Shown piece after piece: positions 25,397-33,965 of a DNA stretch of 64,000 nucleotides. Source of the stretch: an archaeon (GTDB lineage: Archaea; Nanobdellota; Nanobdellia; SCGC-AAA011-G17; GW2011-AR17); the NCBI GenBank assembly GCA_018692925.1, contig JABHLH010000014.1:47831-111830 (forward strand). The letters are read 5' to 3'. Position 1 is the first letter of the stretch. The number at the start of each line of letters is the position of its first letter. The translations under genes were made by a program, and so were the position numbers. Under the pieces are notes generated by a model. That model saw only the letters and a program-made list of their open reading frames with translations. It made no database searches and was not told the origin of the DNA.

Positions 25397-25954
25397 ATGA
25401 TAAATGAAAAAGCAGTAAACTTTGTAGAAGATGCATATTATAATGGGGAAATTAATAAAATAAATTTAGAAGACTATAAAGGTAAATGGGTAGTATTATT
25501 TTTTTATCCAGCTGATTTTACTTTTATTTGTCCAACTGAATTAGGTGAACTTGCTGACCACTATGAACAGTTTAAGAACTTAAATGTAGAAATTATAAGT
25601 GTAAGTACTGATACAGCATTTGTACATAAGGCATGGCATGATAGCTCAGAGTCAATTAAAAAAATTAATTTTCCAATGTTAGCAGATCCAACTGGAAGAG
25701 TTTCAAAAGCTTATGGAACTTATATCGAAAATGAAGGTCTTTCTTTGAGAGGTACTTTTATTATTGACCCAGATGGGAATGTAAAAGCAAGCGAAATACA
25801 TGATAATAGTATTGGAAGAAGTTCTAAAGAATTAATTAGAAAAATACAAGCTGCACAATTTGTAAGGAATAGTAATGGTAAAGTTTGTCCAGCAAGTTGG
25901 ATGCCAGGAATGGAAACATTAAGTCCTGGTGTTGACCTAATAGGAAAAATTTAG
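25397..25954 (+). CDS. ahpC: Peroxiredoxin (AhpC/Prx, 2-Cys)
   Basis: 185 aa. Peroxidatic cysteine in FTFICPTEL and resolving cysteine in KVCPASWMPG show a typical 2-Cys peroxiredoxin that reduces peroxides with thioredoxin. It lies 4 nt after trxA in the oxidative-stress operon. Confidence 0.95.
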   Translation: MINEKAVNFVEDAYYNGEINKINLEDYKGKWVVLFFYPADFTFICPTELGELADHYEQFKNLNVEIISVSTDTAFVHKAWHDSSESIKKINFPMLADPTGRVSKAYGTYIENEGLSLRGTFIIDPDGNVKASEIHDNSIGRSSKELIRKIQAAQFVRNSNGKVCPASWMPGMETLSPGVDLIGKI

Positions 25955-25966
25955 GAGAATAAAAAA

Positions 25967-26533
25967 ATGTATGAAGAAAAAGATTTTTCTCATTTATTGG
26001 GAATGGAAGGTTTTTCAGAGGGAATGCTGAAAGATCATTTTAAGTTATATAATGGATATGTAAAAAATACAAATGAACTAATGAAAACTTTGAAAGTTAT
26101 GACAAATAATTGTATGGAATTTTCAGAGTTAAGAAGAAGGTTTGGTTGGGAATTTAATGGAATGAGATTACATGAATTATATTTTGGTAATTTAGTGAAA
26201 GGTGGAAAAAAATTAAATGAAGAATCTAAAATTGGAAAGAAAATTATTGAAAGTTTTGATAATTTAGGTGAATGGGAATGTGATTTTAGAGCTAGTGCAA
26301 GTATGAGAGGAATTGGATGGGTTATTTTAGCTTATGATCCTGTTGGTGATAAATTGTTTAATGTTTGGGTAGATGAACATGATGGTGGGATTTTAGCTGG
26401 TGCTGTTCCTTTGTTAGTCATGGATGTATTTGAACATGCTTTCATAAAAGACTATGGTTTAGGAAAAAGAGCATATCTTGAAAGTTTCCTTAAGAACATA
26501 AATTGGGAAGAAGTAGAGAAAAGACTTCTTTAA
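25967..26533 (+). CDS. Superoxide dismutase (Fe/Mn type), divergent
   Basis: 188 aa. The iron/manganese SOD pattern is clear: first His in KDHFKLYNGYV, second in LHELYF, GIGWVILAYDP, and DVFEHAF supplying Asp and His, then INWEEVEKRL near the end. The usual HHxxHH at the first ligand is reduced to a single His, otherwise ligands are complete. It converts superoxide to peroxide, which AhpC next to it removes. Confidence 0.88.
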   Translation: MYEEKDFSHLLGMEGFSEGMLKDHFKLYNGYVKNTNELMKTLKVMTNNCMEFSELRRRFGWEFNGMRLHELYFGNLVKGGKKLNEESKIGKKIIESFDNLGEWECDFRASASMRGIGWVILAYDPVGDKLFNVWVDEHDGGILAGAVPLLVMDVFEHAFIKDYGLGKRAYLESFLKNINWEEVEKRLL

Positions 26534-26560
26534 TTTTATTTTATATTCACGGAGAAAAAA

Positions 26561-26779
26561 ATGAAAAAAGATGTAATAGAAAAATTTGCAGCTTTAATTA
26601 CAGCTGCTTTTGGTCTGGTAGCTGCATTAGCATGGAACGATACAATTAAGGCAATATTTGTAAGAATTTTTGGTAGTTCAGATACTGTTCTTGCAATGGT
26701 TATTTATGCGGTAATTGTAACTATTTTAGCAGTAATTGCAACATTATATATTGCTAAAGCTGCTGAAAAAGCACATTAA
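26561..26779 (+). CDS. Small two-helix membrane protein (DUF5654-like)
   Basis: 72 aa with two membrane helices (ITAAFGLVAALAWNDTIKAI and AMVIYAVIVTILAVIATLY) and a short basic end. This matches the small DUF5654-type protein common in archaea. Function unknown. Confidence 0.6.
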   Translation: MKKDVIEKFAALITAAFGLVAALAWNDTIKAIFVRIFGSSDTVLAMVIYAVIVTILAVIATLYIAKAAEKAH

Positions 26780-26835
26780 TTTTTTTTTATTTTTTTGAGA
26801 AAAGACTTAAATAGTATTTTAGCATGTTTGTACTA

Positions 26836-27282
26836 ATGGTAAAGAAAAAAACTGTACCTAAAGGAGTAAAATTAGTTTCTTTGTATTATTTTATTATTTC
26901 TGCTTTAACAATGTTAGTTGCTTTAATTGTTGGGGTTGTAGGTAGTATTGTTGTAAATATAATTGAAATTGAACAAGCTTGGATGAGTATTGTCGGAACT
27001 GCAGGTTTGATTGTTATTGGAATAATCTTTGCAGTTTTCTCAGTTTTATATTTTATAGTAGGTAAATCACTGAGAAAAGGTAAATATTGGGCTTGGATAG
27101 TTGCGATAGTTTTATCGTCTGTTGGAGTATTAAGTAGTTTTACTGCAATTGCTGGTGGAGATTTCTTTTTATCACCATTTAAGCTGTTAATCAACGGTGG
27201 AATTTTGTACTACTTAGGATTCAATGAAGAAGGTAAAGCCTATTTTAAAACTAATACAAAGAAGAAGAAAAAGAAAAAATAA
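26836..27282 (+). CDS. Small membrane protein, unknown
   Basis: 148 aa from the ATG at 26836; an upstream ATG at 26824 is also in frame, but a TTAAATAG box at about 26806 places the leaderless start at 26836. Four hydrophobic stretches and a lysine-rich tail (KKKKKKK) are visible. Small residues dominate the helices. No known family. Confidence 0.6.
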   Translation: MVKKKTVPKGVKLVSLYYFIISALTMLVALIVGVVGSIVVNIIEIEQAWMSIVGTAGLIVIGIIFAVFSVLYFIVGKSLRKGKYWAWIVAIVLSSVGVLSSFTAIAGGDFFLSPFKLLINGGILYYLGFNEEGKAYFKTNTKKKKKKK

Positions 27283-27294
27283 TTTTTTTTATTT

Positions 27295-28761
27295 TTATTT
27301 ACTTAAAAAATATGAAAGTAATCTAACTCCAGCACCAGTTCCGCCTTTTGTTAAATAATCTCTATCTTCAGCAATAAAACCTGGACCTGCAATGTCAATG
27401 TGTGCCCATTTGGTTTTTTCTGTGTTAACAAAATGACTTAAGAAGACTGCTGCTGTGATTGCACCTGCACCATGAGACCTAGGAGCTATATTTTTTATGT
27501 CAGAAATTGATCCTTTCATTGCATCTTGGTATTCTTCTAACATAGGTAATCTCCAAACTCTATCATGGCTAGATAATCCAGCATCTTCAAGTTCTTTAGA
27601 TAAATTATCATCTTTAGACATTAAACCAGAAATTTGTTCTCCTAAAGCTACAACACAAGCACCAGTTAAAGTTGCTAAGTCAATTAAAATTTTAGGTTTG
27701 TATTTTTCTTCAGCATAACTAATTGCATCTGCAAGAATTAATCTTCCTTCAGCATCTGTGTTTCCAATTTCAATTGTTTTTTTGTTGTAAGCTCTTAAAA
27801 TATCACCAGGTTTGTAAGCAGAACCATTTACTAAGTTTTCACATAAAGGCATTAAAGCAATAATGTGTTTCTTTACTTTCATTTCTGAAGCAGCTTTTAT
27901 TGCTCCAAAAACTGCTGCAGCTCCACCCATGTCACATTTCATAGTTTCCATGTGGCCAGAAGGTTTTAAATTGTATCCTCCAGCGTCGAAAGTAACACCT
28001 TTTCCAACTAATGCAATTGGTCTTTCTGATGAGCCTTTATATTCTAAAATTAATAATTTAGGTTCTTGGTCTGAACCAGCTGTTACACCTAAAAGTCCAC
28101 CCATTTTTAACTTAACCATATCTTTTTTATTTAGAACAGTTAATGAGATATTGTTTTTCTTTGAAATTTCTTTTGCAAGCTTTTCAAAGTAAGCAGGAGT
28201 AACTTCAATTGCAGGTTCATTTACTAAATCTCTTGCAAAGTTTGTTGCATTTGCAATTATTTCTCCTTCTTCTAATCCGTTTAATAATTCTTTACTGCTT
28301 GAATATTCTAAGTAAATATTTTCTAGCTTAACTTTAGGATTCTCTTTGTCAGGAGTTATGTATTTATCAAAAATATATTCTGATAAGAAAAATCCTTCTG
28401 CTGTTGCTCTTCCTAATAAATTTGTGTTAAAGTTTGAAATTTTTAATAGGTTTGTAGATATAGATTTGCATTTTCTAGATCTAGAATATTTGAATGATTT
28501 GTTTATAGATTTTCTAAATTTTTCTAAAGTGAATTCTTCTTTCTTTCCTAAGCCTAAAATCAATACTCTTTTAGTAGAATTGTTTAAATTGCTTGAATAA
28601 GCATGACCATATTTCTTAGTAAAGATTTTCTTTGAAATTGCATCAGAAATTTCTTCAGATAATTTTTGGTTAAAGTCTTTGTAATTATGTTTGTCTTCTT
28701 CAAAAAGACCAAGAACAGTTAAATCTGCCTCTTTTAATTTAGATTCTACATTTAGTTTCAT
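27295..28761 (-). CDS. pepA: Cytosol (leucyl) aminopeptidase, family M17
   Basis: 488 aa from the ATG at 28761, which follows GAGGATAAA; the ORF track's start at 28827 would overlap the flavin reductase. The two-metal site (VTFDAGGYNLKPSGHMETMKCDMGG) and the signature NTDAEGRLILADA are intact. It removes N-terminal residues from peptides in the cytosol. It follows the reductase gene by 16 nt and may be co-transcribed. Confidence 0.93.
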   Translation of the reverse strand: MKLNVESKLKEADLTVLGLFEEDKHNYKDFNQKLSEEISDAISKKIFTKKYGHAYSSNLNNSTKRVLILGLGKKEEFTLEKFRKSINKSFKYSRSRKCKSISTNLLKISNFNTNLLGRATAEGFFLSEYIFDKYITPDKENPKVKLENIYLEYSSSKELLNGLEEGEIIANATNFARDLVNEPAIEVTPAYFEKLAKEISKKNNISLTVLNKKDMVKLKMGGLLGVTAGSDQEPKLLILEYKGSSERPIALVGKGVTFDAGGYNLKPSGHMETMKCDMGGAAAVFGAIKAASEMKVKKHIIALMPLCENLVNGSAYKPGDILRAYNKKTIEIGNTDAEGRLILADAISYAEEKYKPKILIDLATLTGACVVALGEQISGLMSKDDNLSKELEDAGLSSHDRVWRLPMLEEYQDAMKGSISDIKNIAPRSHGAGAITAAVFLSHFVNTEKTKWAHIDIAGPGFIAEDRDYLTKGGTGAGVRLLSYFLSK

Positions 28762-28777
28762 TTTATCCTCTCTAGTA

Positions 28778-29461
28778 TTATGAAAACCTTTCTTGTTTAA
28801 TATCTTTTTGGTCAACGCCTCTTTCAACTAAAGTCTTTCTAGTGTCAAGTACCATTTCTTTTAGACCACAGATGTAAAACATTTTACCTTTAATTACTTC
28901 AGGTAAATGTAAGGTTACTCTACCTTTCTTACCATCCCATTCTTCTCTTGTAATAGAGGGATGATATTCAAAATTAGGATATTTTTTTTCTAATTCAAAT
29001 AATTCTTCATGATGTAACATGTTTTTTCTTAGTTTATATGAAACGATTAAAGAAAATTTCTTATTAGGAAAATCTTCAACATGTTCTTTGATCATTGAAA
29101 TCATTGGAACAATACCAGTACCCACAGCTAAGAAACAAAATTCTTCAATATCTTCCCTATCTTGGAATTTAAAAAAACCAAGAGGACCTTTTACATATAA
29201 TTTTTCTCCTTGTTTGACATCTTTAAAGAATTCTGATGCAAAACCACCTGGAATTAATCTAATACATAAAGTAATGCCTTTCTCAGAAGGAGGATTTAAG
29301 ATTGAATATGATTTTATCTCTTTTTTTTCTTCTCTGTCTATTTCTATAGTGATAAATTGTCCTGCTTCAAAAGTGAAGTCATCAGGGCTAGATAATTTTA
29401 GTAGAATTACATCTTCTGTATATTCTATTTTTTCCAATATTTCTGATTCGAAGTTTTTCAT
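28778..29461 (-). CDS. Ferredoxin/NAD(P)H flavin reductase-like protein
   Basis: 227 aa. FAD-binding FNR fold: the FAD motif is KSYSI (RxYS-like), followed by GPLG, and the NAD(P) motif GTGIVPMI. It moves electrons between NAD(P)H and a flavin or ferredoxin. It is one of few oxidoreductases here that could feed ferredoxin or thioredoxin. It starts a few nt after the HAD gene stops. Confidence 0.85.
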   Translation of the reverse strand: MKNFESEILEKIEYTEDVILLKLSSPDDFTFEAGQFITIEIDREEKKEIKSYSILNPPSEKGITLCIRLIPGGFASEFFKDVKQGEKLYVKGPLGFFKFQDREDIEEFCFLAVGTGIVPMISMIKEHVEDFPNKKFSLIVSYKLRKNMLHHEELFELEKKYPNFEYHPSITREEWDGKKGRVTLHLPEVIKGKMFYICGLKEMVLDTRKTLVERGVDQKDIKQERFS

Positions 29462-29465
29462 ATTA

Positions 29466-29966
29466 TTAGCCTTTTATGAATATAGTTAAAAAGTTTATTA
29501 TTGTGTTGTCTATAAGTCTTCCTATACTAACTCTTATATTTTCACTAGGAGCAAAGGGTTTAAGTAAAATTGCTGTTGCATTGTTTTTTTTAGCAAATAA
29601 TACATCTGTGAAATAAAAATCGCCTATAGTTACAATATCTTTTGACTTAACTTTGTACTTTTTTTTAACTTTATTGAATAATTCTTTTGAAGGTTTTCTT
29701 AAGCCAGTAATGAAAAGTTCACAATTTAAGGACTTTTTTATTGAAGCTTCTCTTTGTTTAATAGTTTTGGAGTTAGAAATGCAAATGGTTTTGTACTTTT
29801 TTGAAATCTTTTTGAACCATACTTGTGTTTTTGGATCTATTTTTGTAGTTTCAGGATAAAATAAAGTATTATCTATGTCAAAAATTAATAATTTTTTAGT
29901 TTTGAAAATCTTTTCATCAATATCTATAACAGTATTGAAGCTATAATCTGGAAAATATTTTTTCAT
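29466..29966 (-). CDS. HAD-superfamily hydrolase
   Basis: 166 aa. Motif I FDIDNT, motif II ISNSK, and motif III/IV TIGDFYFTD give a HAD phosphatase of the YqeG/HAD-IIIA type; the aspartate-poor cap is absent. Substrate unknown. It precedes the flavin reductase by 4 nt. Confidence 0.85.
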   Translation of the reverse strand: MKKYFPDYSFNTVIDIDEKIFKTKKLLIFDIDNTLFYPETTKIDPKTQVWFKKISKKYKTICISNSKTIKQREASIKKSLNCELFITGLRKPSKELFNKVKKKYKVKSKDIVTIGDFYFTDVLFAKKNNATAILLKPFAPSENIRVSIGRLIDNTIINFLTIFIKG

Positions 29967-30007
29967 TTTGGTAAAGTATATAAAGTAAATACTAAGTATA
30001 TATATTT

Positions 30008-30340
30008 ATGGATTGGTCGTTTATAATAGGGTTATCTATACTGCTTGAAATTTTTACAGTATTTGTTAGATTTAGTACAGGAATTCATAGTAAGAGTGTT
30101 CAACATAAATTACATATGCCTGTTAGGATACATCATATGTATTTTGGGATTTTGATAGCTGTTGTAGGATTATTTTATGTTACTCCTGTTATTGCTTTTG
30201 AAGGTTCTAGATTAATAATTCCTGCGACTATAAGTTTGTTTGAAATTGGTATGGCTATTGCATTGTCAGATTTATTTCATCATTTTATAGTTTTACCTGC
30301 TGTATATAAAACTAAAAAATTTCCAATAGATTTTCCTTAA
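30008..30340 (+). CDS. Small membrane protein with histidines
   Basis: 110 aa with three likely membrane helices and several histidines near the loop ends (HSKSVQHKLHMPVRIHHMYFG, SDLFHHFIVLPAVY). A TATA box (GTATATAAAG) lies 28 nt upstream, consistent with leaderless start. No family is recognised. Confidence 0.6.
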   Translation: MDWSFIIGLSILLEIFTVFVRFSTGIHSKSVQHKLHMPVRIHHMYFGILIAVVGLFYVTPVIAFEGSRLIIPATISLFEIGMAIALSDLFHHFIVLPAVYKTKKFPIDFP

Positions 30341-31419
30341 TCTTCTTTCCAGAATTCAAGCTCTTCAGTTTTTTCATCAACTTTCATTCTTTCTTTTGTT
30401 CCTTTACCACTTAAGCCAGTCTCAGGAGTTTCTCTAGAATAATCTTCTTCTTTGTTGAAAAATTTATCAAAATCAATCCAAGTGTGCCATTTACCATTTT
30501 TCTTATATTTCTTTTTTGCTAGTAAAACTATTCTTGAAGGAATGTGTTCAGCTACAATTTCATAGTCAGGAAGATACTTTACTAAAGCTTTTGAAAAATT
30601 TACCATGTCTTCATGGAAAGGCATATTTTTTAAATCTAATCTTTGTCGAGAGGAACCAACAAACATGTAAGCTTTTATTTCTAAGAAATCAGGATCTGCT
30701 TTTTGGATTAATTTTGAGTAGCCTTCTAAGTCACACATATTAATCTCTCGCATTAAAGTAAATCTTAAACAAGTTCTTTCTTTTTTCTCTGATAGATATT
30801 CTAAACTTTTGTTCAATCTCTCCCAGTGATCTGTGAATAAAGGTTGACTTACTTTTTTTAGTATCTCTTTGCTCGGAGCATCTAGGCTAATATAAAGTTG
30901 TGTTATTGGAGGTAAATCCTTTAGTTCTTCAGGGTATTGTCCATTTGTTACTAAGAAAGTTGAGATTTTTTCTTTGTGAAATAAGTTTATAATTTCATTT
31001 ATTTTGGGATAATTAATTGGCTCACCAGTTAAGGATAGAGCTACATGTTTTACTGTTTTAGATTCATTTTTTAATTCTGTAATTGCACTTGGATGTCCAC
31101 CAAAACCAGAAAGTAATTCTTTTTGTGCTTCTTTTGCACCGTCGATAATTTCTTGAGGATCATTTATTTCTCCAAGCCATTCTTTTGAAACTGGAGCCTT
31201 GTAATCTCTCCAACAAAAAATACATCTGTTTGCACAACTTAAACTTGTTGACATTTGTAAACATTGATTGCTTCTAATTCCATAAAATTTTAATTTGTAA
31301 CAGCCACCTTCTCCACGAATCATTTTTTTAGCCCAGCCACAAACCTTTACTGCACTATGTGAACCAACAATTCTGTATTGCTGTTTTTCCATTAATTTTT
31401 TTACTTCTTCAGTTATCAT
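30337..31419 (-). CDS. taw1: TYW1/Taw1 4-demethylwyosine synthase
   Basis: 360-aa radical SAM enzyme forming the tricyclic wyosine core on G37 of tRNA-Phe. The SAM cluster motif CANRCIFCWRD and the LSLTGEPINYP segment identify archaeal Taw1. It directly follows iscU with a 4-nt overlap, tying a cluster-demanding enzyme to cluster assembly. Its substrate tRNA-Phe is in this window and carries introns around position 37. Confidence 0.95.
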   Translation of the reverse strand: MITEEVKKLMEKQQYRIVGSHSAVKVCGWAKKMIRGEGGCYKLKFYGIRSNQCLQMSTSLSCANRCIFCWRDYKAPVSKEWLGEINDPQEIIDGAKEAQKELLSGFGGHPSAITELKNESKTVKHVALSLTGEPINYPKINEIINLFHKEKISTFLVTNGQYPEELKDLPPITQLYISLDAPSKEILKKVSQPLFTDHWERLNKSLEYLSEKKERTCLRFTLMREINMCDLEGYSKLIQKADPDFLEIKAYMFVGSSRQRLDLKNMPFHEDMVNFSKALVKYLPDYEIVAEHIPSRIVLLAKKKYKKNGKWHTWIDFDKFFNKEEDYSRETPETGLSGKGTKERMKVDEKTEELEFWKED

Positions 31420-31781
31420 TTTTTGTTTCTATAATCTTCTATCGCTCTTTTTAATGCTTTTTGTCCCATAATAGAACAGTGAAATTTTAATTGAGGTAGT
31501 TTACCTAGTTCATCTGCAATTTCTTTAGCTGAAATATTTTCTGCTTCTTCTAAAGTTTTTCCTTTTGCTATTTCACAAAGCATGTCTGTTGAAGCTATTG
31601 CTGCAATACAACCATATGTTAAAAATGTTATTTTTGTAATTATATTATTCTCTACTTTAATGAAAATCTTCATAGCGTCACCACATTTGAAGTTTCCTTC
31701 TTCGCCAACTCCATCAGGATTTTGCATTTCTCCTGCATTTTTTGGTTCTTTAAAATGTTTAATTGTTTTTTCTGAATACAT
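31416..31781 (-). CDS. iscU: IscU-type Fe-S scaffold
   Basis: 121 aa. The three cluster cysteines appear in FKCGDAM, TYGCIAA and FHCSIMG, with the Asp after the first. It holds nascent Fe-S clusters using sulfur from IscS. It overlaps both iscS and taw1 in one operon. Shorter than bacterial IscU but complete. Confidence 0.93.
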   Translation of the reverse strand: MYSEKTIKHFKEPKNAGEMQNPDGVGEEGNFKCGDAMKIFIKVENNIITKITFLTYGCIAAIASTDMLCEIAKGKTLEEAENISAKEIADELGKLPQLKFHCSIMGQKALKRAIEDYRNKK

Positions 31782-32955
31782 AGTCCATTACCTTTCCAAA
31801 AGGAGATATTTTCCTTAGTTTTTTTACAACCTTAGGAATTGTTTCTAAAGTTTTGTTTATGTCTTCTTCTGTTGTGTATTTACTTAATGTTAATCTTAAA
31901 CTACCATTTGCAGCTTCATGTGATAAGCCTATTGCCATTAAAACATGACTAGGTTCTAATAATGCTTCTGAACATGCAGAGCCTGTAGATGAACAAATGA
32001 ATTTTTGATCTAAATACCCACCAATAGCTTCTCCTTCAATTCCTGCAAAGGAAATATTTACATTATTACATAATCTTTTTTCTCCTTTAGGTCCATTTAA
32101 TTTAGTAGCTTCAATTTTTATAATTCCTTCAATTAATTTATCTCTTAATTCAGACATTTTTTCAATTTCTTTTTTTGTAGGTCCATGTTTTAATGCAGAT
32201 GCGAAACCAATAATTCCTGGAATGTTTTCTGTACCTGCTCTTTTTTTGAATTCATGTTCACCACCATGTAAAAGAGGAGTTATTTTTGTACCTTGTTTTA
32301 CATACATAGCACCAACACCTTTTGGTCCGTTAATTTTATGAGAATTTATTGTTAAAAGATCTAAATTTTGTTTATTTACGTCAATTTCTACTTTTGTATA
32401 ACTTTGACATGCATCAGAATGAAAGTAAACCTTGTGTTTTTTACAAACTTTACCTAATGCTTCTAAGTCTTGAATTGTACCGACTTCATTGTTTGCATGA
32501 ATTACTGAAAATAAAATAGTTTTATCTGTGATTGCTTTTTCTAAATCTTCAGGATTTACAAATCCTTCTTCATCAACATCTAAATAAGTTATTTTGAAAC
32601 CTTGAGTTTCTAACCATTCACAAGCTTTTACAATACACTTATGTTCAACTTTTGAAGTAATAATATGATTTCCTTTGTCTTTGTTTGCGAAAGCAATACC
32701 TTTGATTATTGCATTGTTAGATTCTGTTCCACCAGAAGTGAAAACTATTTCTTCAAAATCTGCATTGATTGATTTTGCAATAACTTTTCTTGCTTTGTCT
32801 AATGCTTGATGTGCTTCATAACCAAATGAATGAGCTGAAGATGCATTACCATAATGTTTTGTGAAATATGGAAGCATTTCTTTTAGTACTTTCTCATCAA
32901 CCTTAGTTGAAGCTCCGTTATCTAAGTATATATCTTTAGGAATCATCTTTGTCAC
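31759..32955 (-). CDS. iscS: IscS/NifS cysteine desulfurase
   Basis: 398-aa PLP enzyme giving sulfur from cysteine. PLP lysine in SHKINGPKG and the active cysteine in SSTGSACSEAL are intact. It is distinct from the SufS-like gene at 47.6 kb. It overlaps iscU and the upstream ArsR gene, so Fe-S assembly is under that regulator. Confidence 0.95.
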   Translation of the reverse strand: MTKMIPKDIYLDNGASTKVDEKVLKEMLPYFTKHYGNASSAHSFGYEAHQALDKARKVIAKSINADFEEIVFTSGGTESNNAIIKGIAFANKDKGNHIITSKVEHKCIVKACEWLETQGFKITYLDVDEEGFVNPEDLEKAITDKTILFSVIHANNEVGTIQDLEALGKVCKKHKVYFHSDACQSYTKVEIDVNKQNLDLLTINSHKINGPKGVGAMYVKQGTKITPLLHGGEHEFKKRAGTENIPGIIGFASALKHGPTKKEIEKMSELRDKLIEGIIKIEATKLNGPKGEKRLCNNVNISFAGIEGEAIGGYLDQKFICSSTGSACSEALLEPSHVLMAIGLSHEAANGSLRLTLSKYTTEEDINKTLETIPKVVKKLRKISPFGKVMDYVFRKNN

Positions 32956-33238
32956 ATCCTCTACAATTTTTTTCTACATGCTTTTGTACTAATTTTAATA
33001 ATGGTTGAACTGTGTCTTTATTTAAGGAATAAAATCTTTCTCTTCCTTTACTTTCAACAGTTAAAATATTACATTCTATTAGTTTTTTTAGATTATGTGA
33101 GACAGAACTTTGTTCATATCCAGTCTTTTCTACTATACTTGATACATTCATTTGGCCTTTTTGTAATAAAAAAATAATTTCCAAATTAGTTCGATTTGCG
33201 AAGTTCTGAAAAAATGTGTTGTATGATTTACATAACAT
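32936..33238 (-). CDS. ArsR-family regulator with C-terminal CRGC
   Basis: 100 aa. Winged helix (VEKTGYEQSSVSHNLKKL) and wing (VESKGRERFYSL). The tail has ENCRGCDKD, a CxxC that could bind metal or an Fe-S cluster. It heads the iscS-iscU-taw1 operon by overlap and its start codon lies within an inverted repeat, which suggests it senses iron-sulfur or metal status and represses itself. Confidence 0.85.
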   Translation of the reverse strand: MLCKSYNTFFQNFANRTNLEIIFLLQKGQMNVSSIVEKTGYEQSSVSHNLKKLIECNILTVESKGRERFYSLNKDTVQPLLKLVQKHVEKNCRGCDKDDS

Positions 33239-33256
33239 ATGAATCTTGTTTCATAT
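33237..33256. promoter_or_regulatory. Candidate ArsR operator
   Basis: ATATGAA-N6-TTCATAT is a 7-bp inverted repeat over the arsR start codon at 33238, between the TATA box and the ORF. Confidence 0.5.
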
Positions 33257-33260
33257 ATAC

Positions 33261-33268
33261 TTTATAAA
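33261..33268. promoter_or_regulatory. TATA box of the arsR-isc operon
   Basis: TTTATAAA, 23-30 nt before the arsR start. The same sequence is palindromic; the DJ-1 gene has its own TTTTAAATAA at about 33288. Confidence 0.45.
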
Positions 33269-33317
33269 GCTTATGGTTTTGAAAAGTTTTAAATAATGAA
33301 GAGTTATTAGATGTGAT

Positions 33318-33965
33318 ATGAAAAAAATTGTGATAATATTAGTTTTATTGTTGTTAGTCTCTTGTTCAAGTCCAGTTGAAGAAACTGCAGAAGAAGTTGT
33401 AGAAGATAATATAGACGAAGTTGTTGAAATAATAGAAAGTAATGTCGAGGTAAATGAAATGGGAAAGAAAGTTGTTATGATTGTGGCTTCAGATCAATTT
33501 AGAGATGAGGAATTATTAGAACCAATGGATGTTCTAGAAAATGCAGGTGTGGAAGTTGTAGTGGCTTCAAAAGATACAGATATGGCTACAGGTATGTTAG
33601 GAGCAATTGTGTCAGTAAATTTAGATTATTCCGAGATTATTGTTGATGATTATGATGCTTTAGTTTTTATTGGAGGTACTGGAGCAAATATGTTTTTTAA
33701 TGATGAGAAAGCATGGAGTTTAGCTAATGAAGCATATTCTAAAAATAAATTAGTTGGAGCTATTTGTATTGCCCCTTCAATATTAGCAAATGCTGGATTA
33801 TTAGAAGGGAAAAAAGCAACTTCATATCCAAGTGAAGAAAGTAATTTAGCAAATAATGGTGCTCAATATACAGGAGAAAGAGTTACTGTAGATGAAAATA
33901 TCATTACAGGAAGTGGACCTGAAGCAGCTAGGGAATTTGGTGAAGGTATCCTTAGACTAATTTAA
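33318..33965 (+). CDS. DJ-1/PfpI-family lipoprotein
   Basis: 215 aa. A signal peptide with lipobox (LLLVSCSS) and an acidic linker precede a DJ-1/PfpI domain with the nucleophile in GAICIAPSILANAG. Members include deglycase- or protease-like enzymes; an extracellular lipid-anchored form is uncommon. The stop abuts the convergent radical SAM gene. Confidence 0.85.
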   Translation: MKKIVIILVLLLLVSCSSPVEETAEEVVEDNIDEVVEIIESNVEVNEMGKKVVMIVASDQFRDEELLEPMDVLENAGVEVVVASKDTDMATGMLGAIVSVNLDYSEIIVDDYDALVFIGGTGANMFFNDEKAWSLANEAYSKNKLVGAICIAPSILANAGLLEGKKATSYPSEESNLANNGAQYTGERVTVDENIITGSGPEAAREFGEGILRLI

